Below are positions 1-9,948 of a stretch of DNA of 64,000 bases, in pieces (position 1 is the first letter of the stretch; each line of letters starts with the position of its first letter). The notes beneath the pieces were generated by a model that had not been told where the DNA came from, searched no databases, and saw only the letters and a program-made list of their open reading frames with translations. Source of the stretch: Saccharomyces paradoxus (taxonomy: Eukaryota > Ascomycota > Saccharomycetes > Saccharomycetales > Saccharomycetaceae); NCBI RefSeq assembly GCF_002079055.1, contig NC_047498.1, forward strand, positions 310,001 to 374,000, read 5' to 3'. Both the position numbers and the translations under genes were made by a program.

Positions 1-285
1 GTGTGGAAAGCGGTTCAAATGACGCAGATCGTTTAGTGAAGATTGACCAGATAACGAACGTCTATGGTTTTGAGCAGCAATCCAGGAAGAGCTGTGCCTC
101 TGTAGGACGGGCCTGACTTTCCTGAAGGCTTTCAACTTTGTATTACTGGCTGTAGTGGTAAAGGGAGTAGTGATATGTGGCATTTTTTCTGCGCTTGAAG
201 TGAGAGTCCTTATGTGATACGACTTAATAACGTGAGTTATAGAGTTACTCACCGTGAAATGATTTTTGGCTGACAGTGATAACAT
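1..285 (-). CDS. ALT1: Mitochondrial alanine transaminase, N-terminal part (partial)
   Basis: Read on the minus strand from an ATG at 285-283, the frame stays open for 95 codons to the window edge and begins MLSLSAKNHFTVSNS, ending near SLNDLRHLNRFPH. I recognise this as the start of Alt1 (YLR089C), which interconverts alanine and 2-oxoglutarate with pyruvate and glutamate. The visible part is a basic, Ser/Thr-rich leader without acidic residues at its beginning, as expected for a mitochondrial presequence. The PLP-binding aminotransferase fold lies outside the window. A second in-frame Met at about residue 35 follows the leader, and in this family a shorter cytosolic form from a downstream start is conceivable. 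The gene is divergent from XDJ1. Confidence 0.93.
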   Translation of the reverse strand, partial: MLSLSAKNHFTVSNSITHVIKSYHIRTLTSSAEKMPHITTPFTTTASNTKLKAFRKVRPVLQRHSSSWIAAQNHRRSLSGQSSLNDLRHLNRFPH

Positions 286-986
286 CGTGGAGAAAGCAAA
301 ACAAAGGCTGGTAAATATATTTATATGCGTTTGACCGGAAAGCAGAAAACAATTAAATGCGGGGAAGAAACAAAGAAGTTGGTCTTGTTCTCGAGAAACG
401 TGTGACTAGTATGAACAACGAAAGTAAACTTGCGAGACAGCAGTAGCAGTAGCAGTAATAGTAACGGAAGAACTTTTTCCTAGTATGGTCCGCAGGTCAC
501 GATCGTTTACACAGGGCGCAGGAAACTCTAAATACGTCAACCACAGCAGGAAAGAACAGTACGTGAAGTTGTCTCAACGAAAGGTCAAAATCGTTAGGCT
601 CTTGGCTTGGACCCCTTCAGAATGAAAAAAAAGACGCAAGAATGGAAAAAAAAAACCGGTACTGTAAAAGTTGAAAACTTCTGAAGAGAAGTGATGCTGT
701 GGAAGAGCATGTTGTGAACGTGTTGTGTATTATATATGCATTATATAGCCATGAATATGCGGTAAATAAACATATGCATATATGTATGTGGGGCAGCCTT
801 TGCTGTGCAATTCTTGTTTCTTTGTTTCTTGGGTCGGAATTTGAGTAGCGACGAGCCATCCTCTGCAGAAGGAAGGAAGAAACAAAGGCAGAGAGGCAAA
901 GAAAGAGTCAGGCTTATCTTATCTTAAGAGATATGCCGCTTGGACTCAAAAGGAAAGGGAAAGTAAGTACGCAGGTGTAATTTTAA
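286..986. promoter_or_regulatory. ALT1/XDJ1 divergent intergenic region
   Basis: About 700 bp lie between the ALT1 and XDJ1 starts. A short AGCAGT-type triplet run lies at about 436-462. A tandem GATA-type motif (CTTATCTTATCTTAAG) is at 912-927, some 60 bp upstream of the XDJ1 ATG. Poly-A tracts occur at 626-656. GATA sites suggest possible nitrogen control, but they sit far from ALT1, so the target is unclear. An 80-codon minus-strand frame here has no support. I see no RNA gene. Confidence 0.5.
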
Positions 987-2366
987 ATGAGTGGCAGTGA
1001 TAGAAGAGACCAGTTATACGATGTGTTGGGGGTGACAAGAGACGCGAGCGTGCAGGAGATTAAAACTGCTTACAGAAAGCTTGCCCTGAAACATCATCCA
1101 GACAAGTATGTAGACCAAGACTCAAAGGAGGTGAATGAGATCAAATTCAAAGAGATCACTGCCGCTTATGAGATCTTAAGCGATCCAGAAAAGAAATCAC
1201 ATTACGATTTGTATGGTGATGATAATGGTCCCGCTAGTGGCGGTGGCGCTGATGGGTTTGGAGATGACGATTTTATGAATTTCTTTAATAATTTCTTCAA
1301 TAATGGAGGTCACGATGGAAGCAGTTTCCCCAGTGAGTACGATACATATGAAGAGGACAAGTCTACAAGCTCCAAGGATATCGATATCGAGATATCTCTT
1401 ACGCTGAAGGATTTGTACATGGGCAAGAAGTTAAAGTTTGATTTGAAGAGACAGATTATTTGTATGAAATGTCAAGGCTCTGGTTGGAAATCAAAGAAGA
1501 AAATTCACGTCGCACACGAGGTAGAATGTGAATCTTGCGGTGGAAAAGGTTCAAAAGAACGTCTAAAAAGGTTTGGGCCAGGTTTGGTAGCGTCGCAATG
1601 GGTAATATGTGAGAAATGTAATGGTAAGGGAAAGTACACTAAAAGGCCCAAGAATCCGAAGAACTTTTGCCCCGATTGCGCAGGCGTGGGGCTTCATTCA
1701 AAGAAGGAAGTTATCACAGTGAACGTGGCTCCGGGCCATCATTTTAACGATGTTATTACAATCAAGGGGATGGCAGACGAAGTAATCGATAAGACTACAT
1801 GCGGCGATTTAAAGTTCCATCTTATTGAGAAACAAGAGGACTTAGAGCAGAAGCAAATCTTCTTGAAGAACTTTGACGAAGGCACCAGGAATGATTTGTA
1901 TATAGGCGCCACCGTATCGCTAAGCGAGGCCTTGACAGGATTTGAGAAGTTTTTAACAAAAACGTTCGACGACAGGTTACTAACATTGAGCGTTAAGCCC
2001 GGGAGAGTAATAAGGCCTGGTGATGTCATCAAAATTGCCAATGAAGGTTGGCCTATTCTAGATGACCCTCGTGGCCAATGCGGCGATCTGTATGTTTTCG
2101 TTCATATTGAGTTCCCACCAGATAACTGGTTCAATGAAAAATCAGAAATGCTAGCAATTAAAATGAATCTGCCGTCTTCTTCATCTTGCGCTTCTCAAGC
2201 GACTGTAAATACTGAAGATGACAGCAATATGATTAATAACGAAACTATATCTAATTTCCGGATCATTCACACGGACGATCTTCCGGAAGGGATCAAGACG
2301 TTCAATCCGGAGTCCCAGGATTCAACGCACTGTAAAGCAAGAAGTTCGTACTGCTCTATACAATGA
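987..2366 (+). CDS. XDJ1: Type I DnaJ-like J-protein Xdj1
   Basis: This 459-residue protein is an Hsp40 co-chaperone that stimulates Hsp70 ATPase; Xdj1 is linked to mitochondrial precursor delivery to the TOM complex. The J domain spans about residues 8-75 with the HPD tripeptide at 37-39. A Gly/Asn/Phe-rich linker follows (near 85-115). Four CxxCxGxG-type zinc repeats are visible ([32 protein letters not shown]) at about 159-235, then the C-terminal substrate-binding domains. The last four residues, CSIQ, fit a CaaX prenylation box of the Ydj1 type, so membrane association by farnesylation is likely (inference). Length equals the S. cerevisiae protein as I recall it. The ATG at 987 is the first in frame. 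Confidence 0.96.
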   Translation: MSGSDRRDQLYDVLGVTRDASVQEIKTAYRKLALKHHPDKYVDQDSKEVNEIKFKEITAAYEILSDPEKKSHYDLYGDDNGPASGGGADGFGDDDFMNFFNNFFNNGGHDGSSFPSEYDTYEEDKSTSSKDIDIEISLTLKDLYMGKKLKFDLKRQIICMKCQGSGWKSKKKIHVAHEVECESCGGKGSKERLKRFGPGLVASQWVICEKCNGKGKYTKRPKNPKNFCPDCAGVGLHSKKEVITVNVAPGHHFNDVITIKGMADEVIDKTTCGDLKFHLIEKQEDLEQKQIFLKNFDEGTRNDLYIGATVSLSEALTGFEKFLTKTFDDRLLTLSVKPGRVIRPGDVIKIANEGWPILDDPRGQCGDLYVFVHIEFPPDNWFNEKSEMLAIKMNLPSSSSCASQATVNTEDDSNMINNETISNFRIIHTDDLPEGIKTFNPESQDSTHCKARSSYCSIQ

Positions 2367-2570
2367 CCGATCCAATCTTTTATAGTTTTTTTTTCCCTAA
2401 ATTATCTTACTTGTATATATATGTATATGTATATTTACTGCATGCGTTGAAAGGATAAATATCTTTCGCACCTTGAGTGGAAAAATCGAAAGAATTCACA
2501 TCGCAGCGGGGAATAAAGCAAGCAAACAAAGGTCTTCATCAAAACAGTGATTGCGGATTTGAAATATACA

Positions 2571-3449
2571 ATGGTCTCCCAGGTTAACGCCTTATTACTG
2601 CCGATCATAAAATCTACACCGCTCCATCAAATAACCAAGACCGCATTGGTAACGACGCTCACAGGTATACAAAGCGATTACAAGTTCAAAGAAATAGCTG
2701 TGCCACTAACCGAATCATTACAGGTGTACGAAAAGGCGCAAAGAAGACAAAACTTGAGAGCAAGTTTGAAAGCACTGGAGAGTATCATTTACCAAACGCA
2801 CTTCCAATGGAACAACCCGCGCCCACGACATGCGCTTCTCTTCCAAAAACACTACCACTTTTTGCTGACTCACTGGCCATTTGAGAATCACAGGCATTTG
2901 GCAGATTCTATCTCCACGAACAATGGAAAGCTGAGTTCAACGTCCTCAAGGGGCACCTGGCTGAAGTCAGATTGGACAACATTGTTTAAAGTTAAAAACC
3001 CTTGGGTCCAGACGCCACCATCATTAGGGCATCCAGGTGGGGCAGATCTTGACACCTTCACGCCAGAGAGAACGTTCCTGATCAATTCTCTTGGAAACCA
3101 CTACAAATTCTTAATAGCGAATAGCCATTTAAGCTACAATCACAAGAAATACCCCTCCCCTGGCGTGCAAATCCCCATCAGGAACGCTCTTGGCGAAGTT
3201 TCTCCGGCCAAACAAATTGCCCAACTCTTCGCTAGACAACTGGCTCATATCTACACGAGTCTGTTTGTGGAAAACCCTCCGCTCTCTCCTGCCAACGAGC
3301 TGGAATTAATGGCCGTCTTCCACGACGAGTCTCTGGACCGACGTCTTAGAAGGCTCTATATGCGCGCTTGTGCAAGGGCATATTCGATTACCAATGCCGA
3401 CTCTGCTACGGAGCCTTTGACATTTCATTGCACCCGTTGGGAAGATTGA
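2571..3449 (+). CDS. GEP5: Mitochondrial protein required for genome maintenance and respiratory growth
   Basis: Orthologue of YLR091W (GEP5/RRG5), a mitochondrial protein whose loss in S. cerevisiae destabilises mitochondrial DNA and is synthetic with prohibitins. The biochemical role is unknown. The open frame runs upstream to a GTG at 2547, but the first ATG is at 2571 (MVSQVNALLLP), giving 292 residues, close to the known length. No named domain is visible. The protein is basic, rich in His, Arg and Leu, and ends CTRWED, with conserved stretches such as HFQWNNPRPRHALLFQKHYH. It lies 204 bp after XDJ1 in the same direction with its own short promoter. Confidence 0.92.
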   Translation: MVSQVNALLLPIIKSTPLHQITKTALVTTLTGIQSDYKFKEIAVPLTESLQVYEKAQRRQNLRASLKALESIIYQTHFQWNNPRPRHALLFQKHYHFLLTHWPFENHRHLADSISTNNGKLSSTSSRGTWLKSDWTTLFKVKNPWVQTPPSLGHPGGADLDTFTPERTFLINSLGNHYKFLIANSHLSYNHKKYPSPGVQIPIRNALGEVSPAKQIAQLFARQLAHIYTSLFVENPPLSPANELELMAVFHDESLDRRLRRLYMRACARAYSITNADSATEPLTFHCTRWED

Positions 3450-3806
3450 TTAGTTGTTCACTATTATAACGTGAGTATAATATCACGTGCCACTGTGGCC
3501 GTGTCAGGTCACGTGAACAGAAGAATTCGGCCACAGTTGTGGTCTTTAACAAGGACTGAAAAAGATCGCAGAAATTATCAACGTCGGATAGCGGTATGGT
3601 TGAACCAAATTCCAGTTTTTAGTCATGGCCGGTTGAGGGATGATCTGCCGTTCAGTGTTCTTGGTTCAATAATATGCATATATATATCAAGACAATACTT
3701 GAGCAAGTTAGGCCCGTACTGAAAGTTAAGGTTTCCACCTCTTTGTAATATTTTTTCTTTCTTGAGGTAGGGTGTGTACATAGATTAGCAAGGAATTATC
3801 TAAGAT
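3450..3806 (+). promoter_or_regulatory. SUL2 promoter with Cbf1 and Met31/32-type sites
   Basis: Two E-boxes of the Cbf1 type, TCACGTG, lie at 3483-3489 and 3509-3515. The stretch CACTGTGG at 3491-3498 and the inverted perfect core CCACAGTT (AACTGTGG on the other strand) at 3531-3538 match the Met31/Met32 element. This is the sulfur-regulon layout expected for a sulfate permease gene (established for MET genes; applied here by inference). A TATA-like run (CATATATATATCAAG) lies at 3675-3690. An 83-codon frame from 3471 begins with GTG and overlaps these sites, so I do not call it a gene. Confidence 0.75.
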
Positions 3807-6488
3807 ATGTCCAGGGAAACTTATCCAAATTTGGAAGAGGTAGAAATACCTGATTTTCAGGAAACCAATAACACTGTCCCAGATCTTGATGATTTAGAAT
3901 TAGAGTATGACCAATATAAAAATAATGAAAATAATGATACATTTAATGATAAGGACCTAGAGAGCAATTCTGTCGCACAACACAATGCAGTGAACAATTC
4001 GAAAGGTGTCAAAGGCTCGAAGATTGACTACTTCAACCCTTCAGATGTCTCGTTGTATGACAATTCCGTTTCTCAATTTGAAGAGACAACAGTATCGCTA
4101 AAAGAGTACTACGACCACAGCATACGGTCGCATCTTACTTTGAAAGGGGCAAGGAGTTATCTAAAGAGCGTCTTTCCCATCATCAACTGGCTGCCACACT
4201 ACAATTTTAACTGGTTTACTGCGGACCTCATCGCAGGTATTACCATTGGCTGTGTTCTTGTGCCACAATCCATGTCATACGCACAAGTCGCCACACTACC
4301 AGCACAGTATGGTTTGTACTCCTCGTTTATTGGTGCTTACGCCTACTCTTTTTTCGCCACATCCAAAGATGTTTGTATTGGGCCCGTTGCTGTCATGTCT
4401 TTACAGACCGCCAAAGTCATTGCTGATGTCACGGCCAAATACCCCGATGGAGATTCTGCCATCACTGGCCCCGTTATTGCAACGACTCTGGCGTTGTTAT
4501 GTGGTATCATTTCAGCAGCCGTTGGCTTCTTACGTTTGGGGTTTCTTGTCGAATTGATTTCCTTAAATGCAGTTGCTGGATTTATGACTGGGTCCGCCTT
4601 TAATATATTATGGGGTCAAGTTCCAGCACTTATGGGTTATAACAGTTTGGTTAATACGAGAGCTGCCACTTATAAAGTTGTCATAGAAAGTTTGAAACAT
4701 CTACCAGATACTAAACTGGATGCGGTGTTTGGGCTAATTCCGCTTTTCCTTCTATATGTTTGGAAATGGTGGTGCGGAACATATGGTCCAAAGTTGAATG
4801 ATAGATACAACTCCAAAAATCCAAGATTACACAAAATTCTTAAATGGACGTACTTCTACGCTCAAGCTTCCAGAAACGGTATCATTATCATTGTATTCAC
4901 TTGTATCGGTTGGGCAATCACAAGAGGCAAATCCAAAGCGGAAAGACCCATCAGCATCCTAGGATCGGTTCCATCTGGTTTGAAAGAAGTTGGGGTTTTC
5001 CATGTTCCACCAGGATTAATGTCTAAGCTTGGTCCAAATTTGCCTGCTTCCATTATTGTGCTATTGTTGGAACATATCGCTATTTCGAAATCTTTTGGTA
5101 GAATTAACGATTATAAAGTCGTCCCCGATCAAGAGTTGATTGCTATTGGTGTTTCAAACCTTTTGGGTACTTTCTTCAATGCTTACCCAGCCACTGGTTC
5201 CTTTTCAAGGTCTGCTTTAAAGGCTAAATGTAATGTCCGTACGCCGTTGTCTGGTTTGTTTTCAGGTTCGTGTGTTCTTTTAGCATTATATTGTTTGACC
5301 GGTGCATTCTTTTACATTCCAAAGGCTACGTTATCTGCTGTTATTATTCATGCTGTGTCTGATCTTTTGGCCTCTTACCAAACCACGTGGAATTTCTGGA
5401 AGATGAATCCATTGGATTTCATCTGTTTCATCGTCACCGTTTTAATCACGGTGTTTGCCTCTATCGAGGATGGTATTTATTTTGCCATGTGCTGGTCATG
5501 TGCAACCCTCATCTTAAAAGTAGCATTTCCAGCGGGAAAATTCTTGGGTCGTGTGGAAATTGCTGAAGTTACTGATGCTTATGTCAGACCGGACTCTGAT
5601 GTAGTTAGCTACGTGTCTGAAAATAACAACGGTGTTTCTACTTTTGAAGAGGGTGGTGAGGATGAAAAGGAAAGTTCCACCAAATATATCACAAATTCCT
5701 CTAAGAAAATAGAAACAAACATTCAAACAAAGGGCTTTGGCTCTCCATCTTCCTCGATTAGCCAGCCAAGGATAAAATACCACACTAAATGGATACCGTT
5801 TGATCATAAATACACAAGAGAATTGAATCCGGACGTCCAGATTCTCCCCCCACCGGAAGGTGTCCTCGTTTATAGGCTATCCGAGAGTTACACCTACCTC
5901 AACTGTTCCAGACATTACAATGTTATAACAGAAGAAGTCAAAAAAGTTACCAGACGTGGTCAATTAATTCGTCATAGGAAAAAATCTGACCGTCCATGGA
6001 ACGATCCTGGTCCATGGGAAGCACCTGCCTTCCTAAAGAATTTGAAATTCTGGAAGAAAAAAGAAAATGACCCTGAATCCATGGAAAACGCACCAAGCAA
6101 CGCAATTGATGGTGAAAGAGATGATAGACCATTGCTGAAAATACTATGTTTAGACTTTTCACAAGTGGCTCAAACAGATGCTACAGCTCTTCAATCATTA
6201 GTCGATCTGAGGAAGGCCATAAACCAATATGCAGATAGGCAAGTCGAATTCCATTTCGTGGGCATCATTTCACCATGGGTGAAGAGAGGTTTAATTAGCA
6301 GAGGATTTGGTACTCTAAACGAAGAATATAGTGATGAATCCATTGTTGCCGGTCATACAAGTTATCACGTCGCCAGGGTACCTCAAAGCGAAGAAAACCC
6401 AGAAAAATACAGCGTTTATACTGCTTCAGGAACAAACCTGCCTTTCTTCCATATCGATATTCCAGATTTTGCCAAATGGGATATCTAG
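3807..6488 (+). CDS. SUL2: High-affinity sulfate permease (SLC26/SulP family)
   Basis: An 893-residue plasma-membrane sulfate transporter, feeding sulfate to the assimilation pathway for methionine and cysteine. The first ~110 residues are acidic and hydrophilic. A membrane domain follows at about 120-590 with the SulP signature region (GCVLVPQSMSYAQVATLPAQYGL) and many hydrophobic helices. The C-terminal cytosolic part contains a STAS domain at roughly 690-850 (LKILCLDFSQVAQTDATALQSL), interrupted as usual in fungi by a long variable insert. Length equals S. cerevisiae Sul2. The paralogue SUL1 is the alternative, but gene order and the promoter fit SUL2. Confidence 0.96.
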   Translation: MSRETYPNLEEVEIPDFQETNNTVPDLDDLELEYDQYKNNENNDTFNDKDLESNSVAQHNAVNNSKGVKGSKIDYFNPSDVSLYDNSVSQFEETTVSLKEYYDHSIRSHLTLKGARSYLKSVFPIINWLPHYNFNWFTADLIAGITIGCVLVPQSMSYAQVATLPAQYGLYSSFIGAYAYSFFATSKDVCIGPVAVMSLQTAKVIADVTAKYPDGDSAITGPVIATTLALLCGIISAAVGFLRLGFLVELISLNAVAGFMTGSAFNILWGQVPALMGYNSLVNTRAATYKVVIESLKHLPDTKLDAVFGLIPLFLLYVWKWWCGTYGPKLNDRYNSKNPRLHKILKWTYFYAQASRNGIIIIVFTCIGWAITRGKSKAERPISILGSVPSGLKEVGVFHVPPGLMSKLGPNLPASIIVLLLEHIAISKSFGRINDYKVVPDQELIAIGVSNLLGTFFNAYPATGSFSRSALKAKCNVRTPLSGLFSGSCVLLALYCLTGAFFYIPKATLSAVIIHAVSDLLASYQTTWNFWKMNPLDFICFIVTVLITVFASIEDGIYFAMCWSCATLILKVAFPAGKFLGRVEIAEVTDAYVRPDSDVVSYVSENNNGVSTFEEGGEDEKESSTKYITNSSKKIETNIQTKGFGSPSSSISQPRIKYHTKWIPFDHKYTRELNPDVQILPPPEGVLVYRLSESYTYLNCSRHYNVITEEVKKVTRRGQLIRHRKKSDRPWNDPGPWEAPAFLKNLKFWKKKENDPESMENAPSNAIDGERDDRPLLKILCLDFSQVAQTDATALQSLVDLRKAINQYADRQVEFHFVGIISPWVKRGLISRGFGTLNEEYSDESIVAGHTSYHVARVPQSEENPEKYSVYTASGTNLPFFHIDIPDFAKWDI

Positions 6489-6780
6489 TCAACGCGTTCT
6501 CAATTTGCATACAAAAGTTTATCATTCCTTTTTTTTTCTATATTCCAAAACCAAAAAGTTTTTTCCCTCCCTTAAAAGTATACATTTAATATCATAATGA
6601 GATAGACACTGTTTATATAATAAGAAATAACAGGTAAGATGGTGCCGTCACGAGTATGCCCACTTACCTATACGTATTTACCTTATTTCGTTTTTTTTAT
6701 TCTTTTTCTCTTAGGGAAAAAAAGTACAAACCGTTATTAATGTTATTGTCGTGGGACAGCTCCCCATTTTTTTTATTTTC

Positions 6781-7687
6781 TCACCACAGATAGAAAAACA
6801 TGAAAGTAGCGCTTACAAATAGTATGATAGTAAAAGTCAATAATGTAATATTCTTAACTTTTTGCCACCACATTATTTCTTTTATATTGACCGCTTTGCG
6901 TCTGAATTTATTACTGTTACTATTTAATTGGGAGGTTTTATCCACCAATAAAGAAACTCTTTCTTGCCTTTCTAAGAACTTGTCGATGTTATCGTTCATT
7001 ATCTGAATGACGTCCTTTATTTGGTCTTCGGTGGCATCCCCGATGTCACTGATAGTGTTTTGACCATTCCCGTTACTAGATTGGCCATTTCCAGAACTGT
7101 TTAAAGTTTGATTGCGGTATTCGACCAGCTCCTCATGGAAAGAGTCTAGTATTTGACCTACATGCGAACTTAAAAGTTCGTTTGTAGCGTTGGAATCGTA
7201 GTCCTGCAGACCACTTAATATCCTGATGGGCAAGATCTTGGGTATATCCACTAACGTGAAACAAACGTACACAGTCTTGGGGTCATGGTCATCTGTGGAG
7301 TAGAAACAATCGAACCCGTCAATGAGATTCATCGACATCTTGGTGACTTTGTTCCCCTTGATCGGAACTACTTTGGGCAACACCATGTCCATGATCAAAT
7401 TGTGGAAAATGACCGGTGTTATCTGTTCGTTCGCTGAAGTTATTGTACCATAGTTTTCATTTTTCTGGAACGGCTGGAAACAACTAGATATTGTTTCACC
7501 ATTTTTGATAACTTCCACATAACTTACTGAGAACAGATGCAAAATCATATGTTAGTCTACTGAACGTAACAAAAGAAACTGAAACTATGACATGGGAAAC
7601 TGTAGGCGAGAGCATTCGCGTATTCCCTTTTTTTAATCATTTGTCAATTGCGTAGAAATGTTTATACGTACCATTAAAGCGTTTCAT
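6781..7687 (-). CDS. NYV1: Vacuolar v-SNARE (R-SNARE), spliced gene
   Basis: Nyv1 is the R-SNARE for homotypic vacuole fusion, pairing with Vam3, Vti1 and Vam7. The coding sequence is two exons: 7672-7687 (MKRFN plus one base) and 6781-7526. Joining them gives 253 residues starting MKRFNVSYVEVIKNG, the known length. An unspliced reading from the same ATG stops at codon 17; the 255-codon open frame instead begins inside the intron. Domains: an N-terminal longin-like domain (about 1-140), a Ser/Asn/Gly linker, an R-SNARE coiled coil (about 165-225, DNIDKFLERQERV with the zero-layer Arg), and a C-terminal membrane anchor (LLTFTIILFVSATFMFFYLW). It converges with SUL2. Confidence 0.95.
7527..7671 (-). 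other. NYV1 spliceosomal intron (145 nt)
   Basis: On the minus strand the 5' splice site is GTACGT (7671-7666), a minor yeast variant of GTATGT. The branch site is GACTAAC (7557-7551), differing from TACTAAC at the first base. The 3' splice site is CAG ending at 7527. The branch-to-AG distance is short and normal for yeast. Coordinates are supported by the exact fit of the joined protein to Nyv1. Confidence 0.92.
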
Positions 7688-8009
7688 TTGGTAAAAAATG
7701 TAAAAGTCCAATGCACTAACAGTTCAATAAATTGTCGCTTTTCACTCCCGTTGTTTAAAATTTGGTAGCTGTCGCTCCAAACTGGCCATGCTCTAGATAG
7801 TTCATAGAGGGGCTTTTTTTCACCATTATTGTGACCCCAATTTTTTTTTCTTCAATCGTTTAAGGCGAATATTACCCGGGTACTGGATGACAATGCGCTG
7901 TTTTAAATATTATATAATATGAATGTGGTGGTAGAATATATAGTTTACTATTTTTAGATAATGCAGATGGGTGGGGTGAAGGAGATGAGAAGGTGTGGTG
8001 GGGAGTCTA
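7688..8009. promoter_or_regulatory. NYV1 upstream / GIS3 downstream region with Reb1 site
   Basis: About 320 bp upstream of NYV1 and downstream of GIS3, both on the minus strand. TTACCCGGGTA at 7872-7882 contains a Reb1 core (TTACCCG) inside a small TACCCGGGTA palindrome. It lies between the two genes, where Reb1 could position nucleosomes for NYV1. AT-rich elements (ATTATATAATATG) follow at about 7908-7922. No gene is seen. Confidence 0.5.
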
Positions 8010-9521
8010 TCAGAGAAATCTGCTATCACACCAGCCCTTTACGACATATTGAATCTCCCTTGTAGGCGCGGTAGTCTTATTTGTGAGTTTGCCTAAATTT
8101 AGTTTCCCACATGGTTTGAGCATTGTGCCGCCATTGTTGAACCATGGTTTAACGTCTGAGTGTACGCGGACCAAAGAACTCTTTGAATCCGCCGTTGTAT
8201 GTTCGTTTGTGGGTTCACGGCCTTGTGAGGGTTGCGTGTTGCTTGTCGTGGCGACAAAATGCAAATTCCAAGGGGTAGAATCACCAAAAAGATCATTTCT
8301 TGTTTCGTGGACCATGTCAGACCATAATTTTTTCCTAGTAATAAGGGCAAGCTTGATATCGTTGGTAGGGACATCGGGTTCCTTTTTGATTTCCAAGGAC
8401 CAAATTTCGGAATACGTTAGTTGTTTCAACAAATGGTCATCCACTTCAACTTCAGGTAGGATACTCTTCCTTTTACATGATGTTTCGATGGAATATAGCT
8501 TCAAGAAATTGGTATTCAAACTTTTTTGTCTTATTCTTTTGTTAGGTAAGAGCAAGTCGCTAGGTGCAGTTGAACCGTCGGTCTCGGACGACGGTGACGC
8601 GGATGGCCATTGTTCTAATTCTACCAAGTCATTCTCGTAAATCATGTTCTCTGTGGTGGATTTGCTCCTGCTCTTCCTTTTTGAAGCGCCGCCGCCTTTC
8701 TTGTCAATGATTTGGAAGTCTACAGAGGTTGGACGAGATTTGACATCGGACGACGCAGAAACCAATGAAATAGCAGAGGACGATTGCGGGCGCCGTTCAT
8801 ATACGGGAGGAAAGATATCGACTAAATCCTTGACCTCCCAGTCGTCGAACAAATCGAGATCATTTATGTTTATTATTTTCATCTTGGGCACCACCGCCTC
8901 GGCCAGCACCTCATCGCCGATCGTGGGGGCTTGCAAATCGGGAGCATCAGCAATATCATCCGTCAGGGGATGAACTTTAGAGGAGCTCAAAGAGGAACAG
9001 TCACTTTGTGTTTCCTCTGAAAACTTCCTTTTTATGCTCTGTGTCAAGTGGCCCTCATGTATGGGGCATTCGCCCGATATCGTCTTGGCGGAATTCGTTT
9101 TCTTAACTTGCGACATGACCGAGCTTAAGGACGGGGTCATCAAAGATGAGCGATTTTCGTTCAGCAGCTCGGAATCGTCCCGAGCCTTCAGTATTCTGGT
9201 CCTCTTGAAGCTATTTCTCTTAGTTGGTATTCTAGTACGTTCAGCATTCGCTAAACCATCGAACGACGGCTTGGTAGAGTGAAAATAACTCTCATCACTC
9301 ACCGTCCTATTGTTTGCAATCGTCTTGTTCATACTGGCACTGGCTAACTTATTATTCTTCTTATTGGTAGCGGTAGCGTAAAATGACTTGGGATAAAAGA
9401 CCTTTGAGGAGTCGCTCCATGAGTGCAATGCGCCATCGTCACGTATACTCTTCATAAGGCAATGTTCATGCACGTGAGTATCGTGCATTCGTGTGTGATT
9501 TGTATTCAAGTCCAATAGCAT
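8010..9521 (-). CDS. GIS3: Gis3, protein of unknown function
   Basis: A 503-residue protein with the start MLLDLNTNHTRMHDTHVHEH, recognised as YLR094C (GIS3). Its function is unknown; the name comes from a genetic interaction with the SNF1/galactinol-suppressor screens. It is hydrophilic and Ser/Thr/Lys-rich, with basic clusters (TKRNSFKRTRILKAR; KKGGGASKRKSRSKS) that could be nuclear-localisation signals, acidic patches (INDLDLFDDWEVKDLVDIFP) and a conserved C-terminus (IQYVVKGWCDSRFL). No membrane segment or catalytic motif is visible. The ATG at 9521 is the first in frame. Confidence 0.9.
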   Translation of the reverse strand: MLLDLNTNHTRMHDTHVHEHCLMKSIRDDGALHSWSDSSKVFYPKSFYATATNKKNNKLASASMNKTIANNRTVSDESYFHSTKPSFDGLANAERTRIPTKRNSFKRTRILKARDDSELLNENRSSLMTPSLSSVMSQVKKTNSAKTISGECPIHEGHLTQSIKRKFSEETQSDCSSLSSSKVHPLTDDIADAPDLQAPTIGDEVLAEAVVPKMKIININDLDLFDDWEVKDLVDIFPPVYERRPQSSSAISLVSASSDVKSRPTSVDFQIIDKKGGGASKRKSRSKSTTENMIYENDLVELEQWPSASPSSETDGSTAPSDLLLPNKRIRQKSLNTNFLKLYSIETSCKRKSILPEVEVDDHLLKQLTYSEIWSLEIKKEPDVPTNDIKLALITRKKLWSDMVHETRNDLFGDSTPWNLHFVATTSNTQPSQGREPTNEHTTADSKSSLVRVHSDVKPWFNNGGTMLKPCGKLNLGKLTNKTTAPTREIQYVVKGWCDSRFL

Positions 9522-9948
9522 TGTATATCTATGTCTTGTGGAAGCTGTTCTATAGGTTTTTATCTAATTAAAGTAACAAGAAATTGAGAAAAGTAGCCAT
9601 CAAATACTTGCGAAGAAACGATTTTCCATTCTCGATTTCACTCGTTTGGCGTTCTCGCCATCCCACTTTTATTTCATTGGCTTTTTTAACACAATAAGGC
9701 GCCTTTGGAACCTTTGCCGCGCTCTCAAGGATGGCCATGACGAAAACCGGATAAAAAAAGACGAAAAATGCCGTCTGATCCTGGTCAGGAGCCGCCCTTT
9801 GTGCCCTCTTTATTTTGGGGCTGAGCCCTGAGCTTTTTCTATTACCCGACATGAATGGACTCAAGCCCTAAAGACGTGCGGCTGTGCAAGAGAAAATTTG
9901 AAAAGAACCGGGTTAGTGTATATTTGCTTTGTATTTCTATGTACGAGG
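9522..9948. promoter_or_regulatory. GIS3 promoter / IOC2 3' region with Reb1 site
   Basis: IOC2 ends at 9949 and GIS3 starts at 9521, both transcribed leftwards. A Reb1 core TTACCCG lies at 9842-9848, about 100 bp past the IOC2 stop, well placed to separate the two units. A minus-strand frame with an ATG at 9852 (94 codons to 9568) fills most of the interval; I do not recognise it and treat it as unsupported (see findings). Confidence 0.45.

Noticed and set aside
617-859. 80-codon minus-strand frame in the ALT1/XDJ1 interval
   Set aside because: Low-complexity, overlaps promoter sequence, no similarity to a known product.
3471-3722. 83-codon plus-strand frame upstream of SUL2
   Set aside because: It begins with GTG, overlaps the sulfur-regulon promoter elements and has no recognisable protein features.
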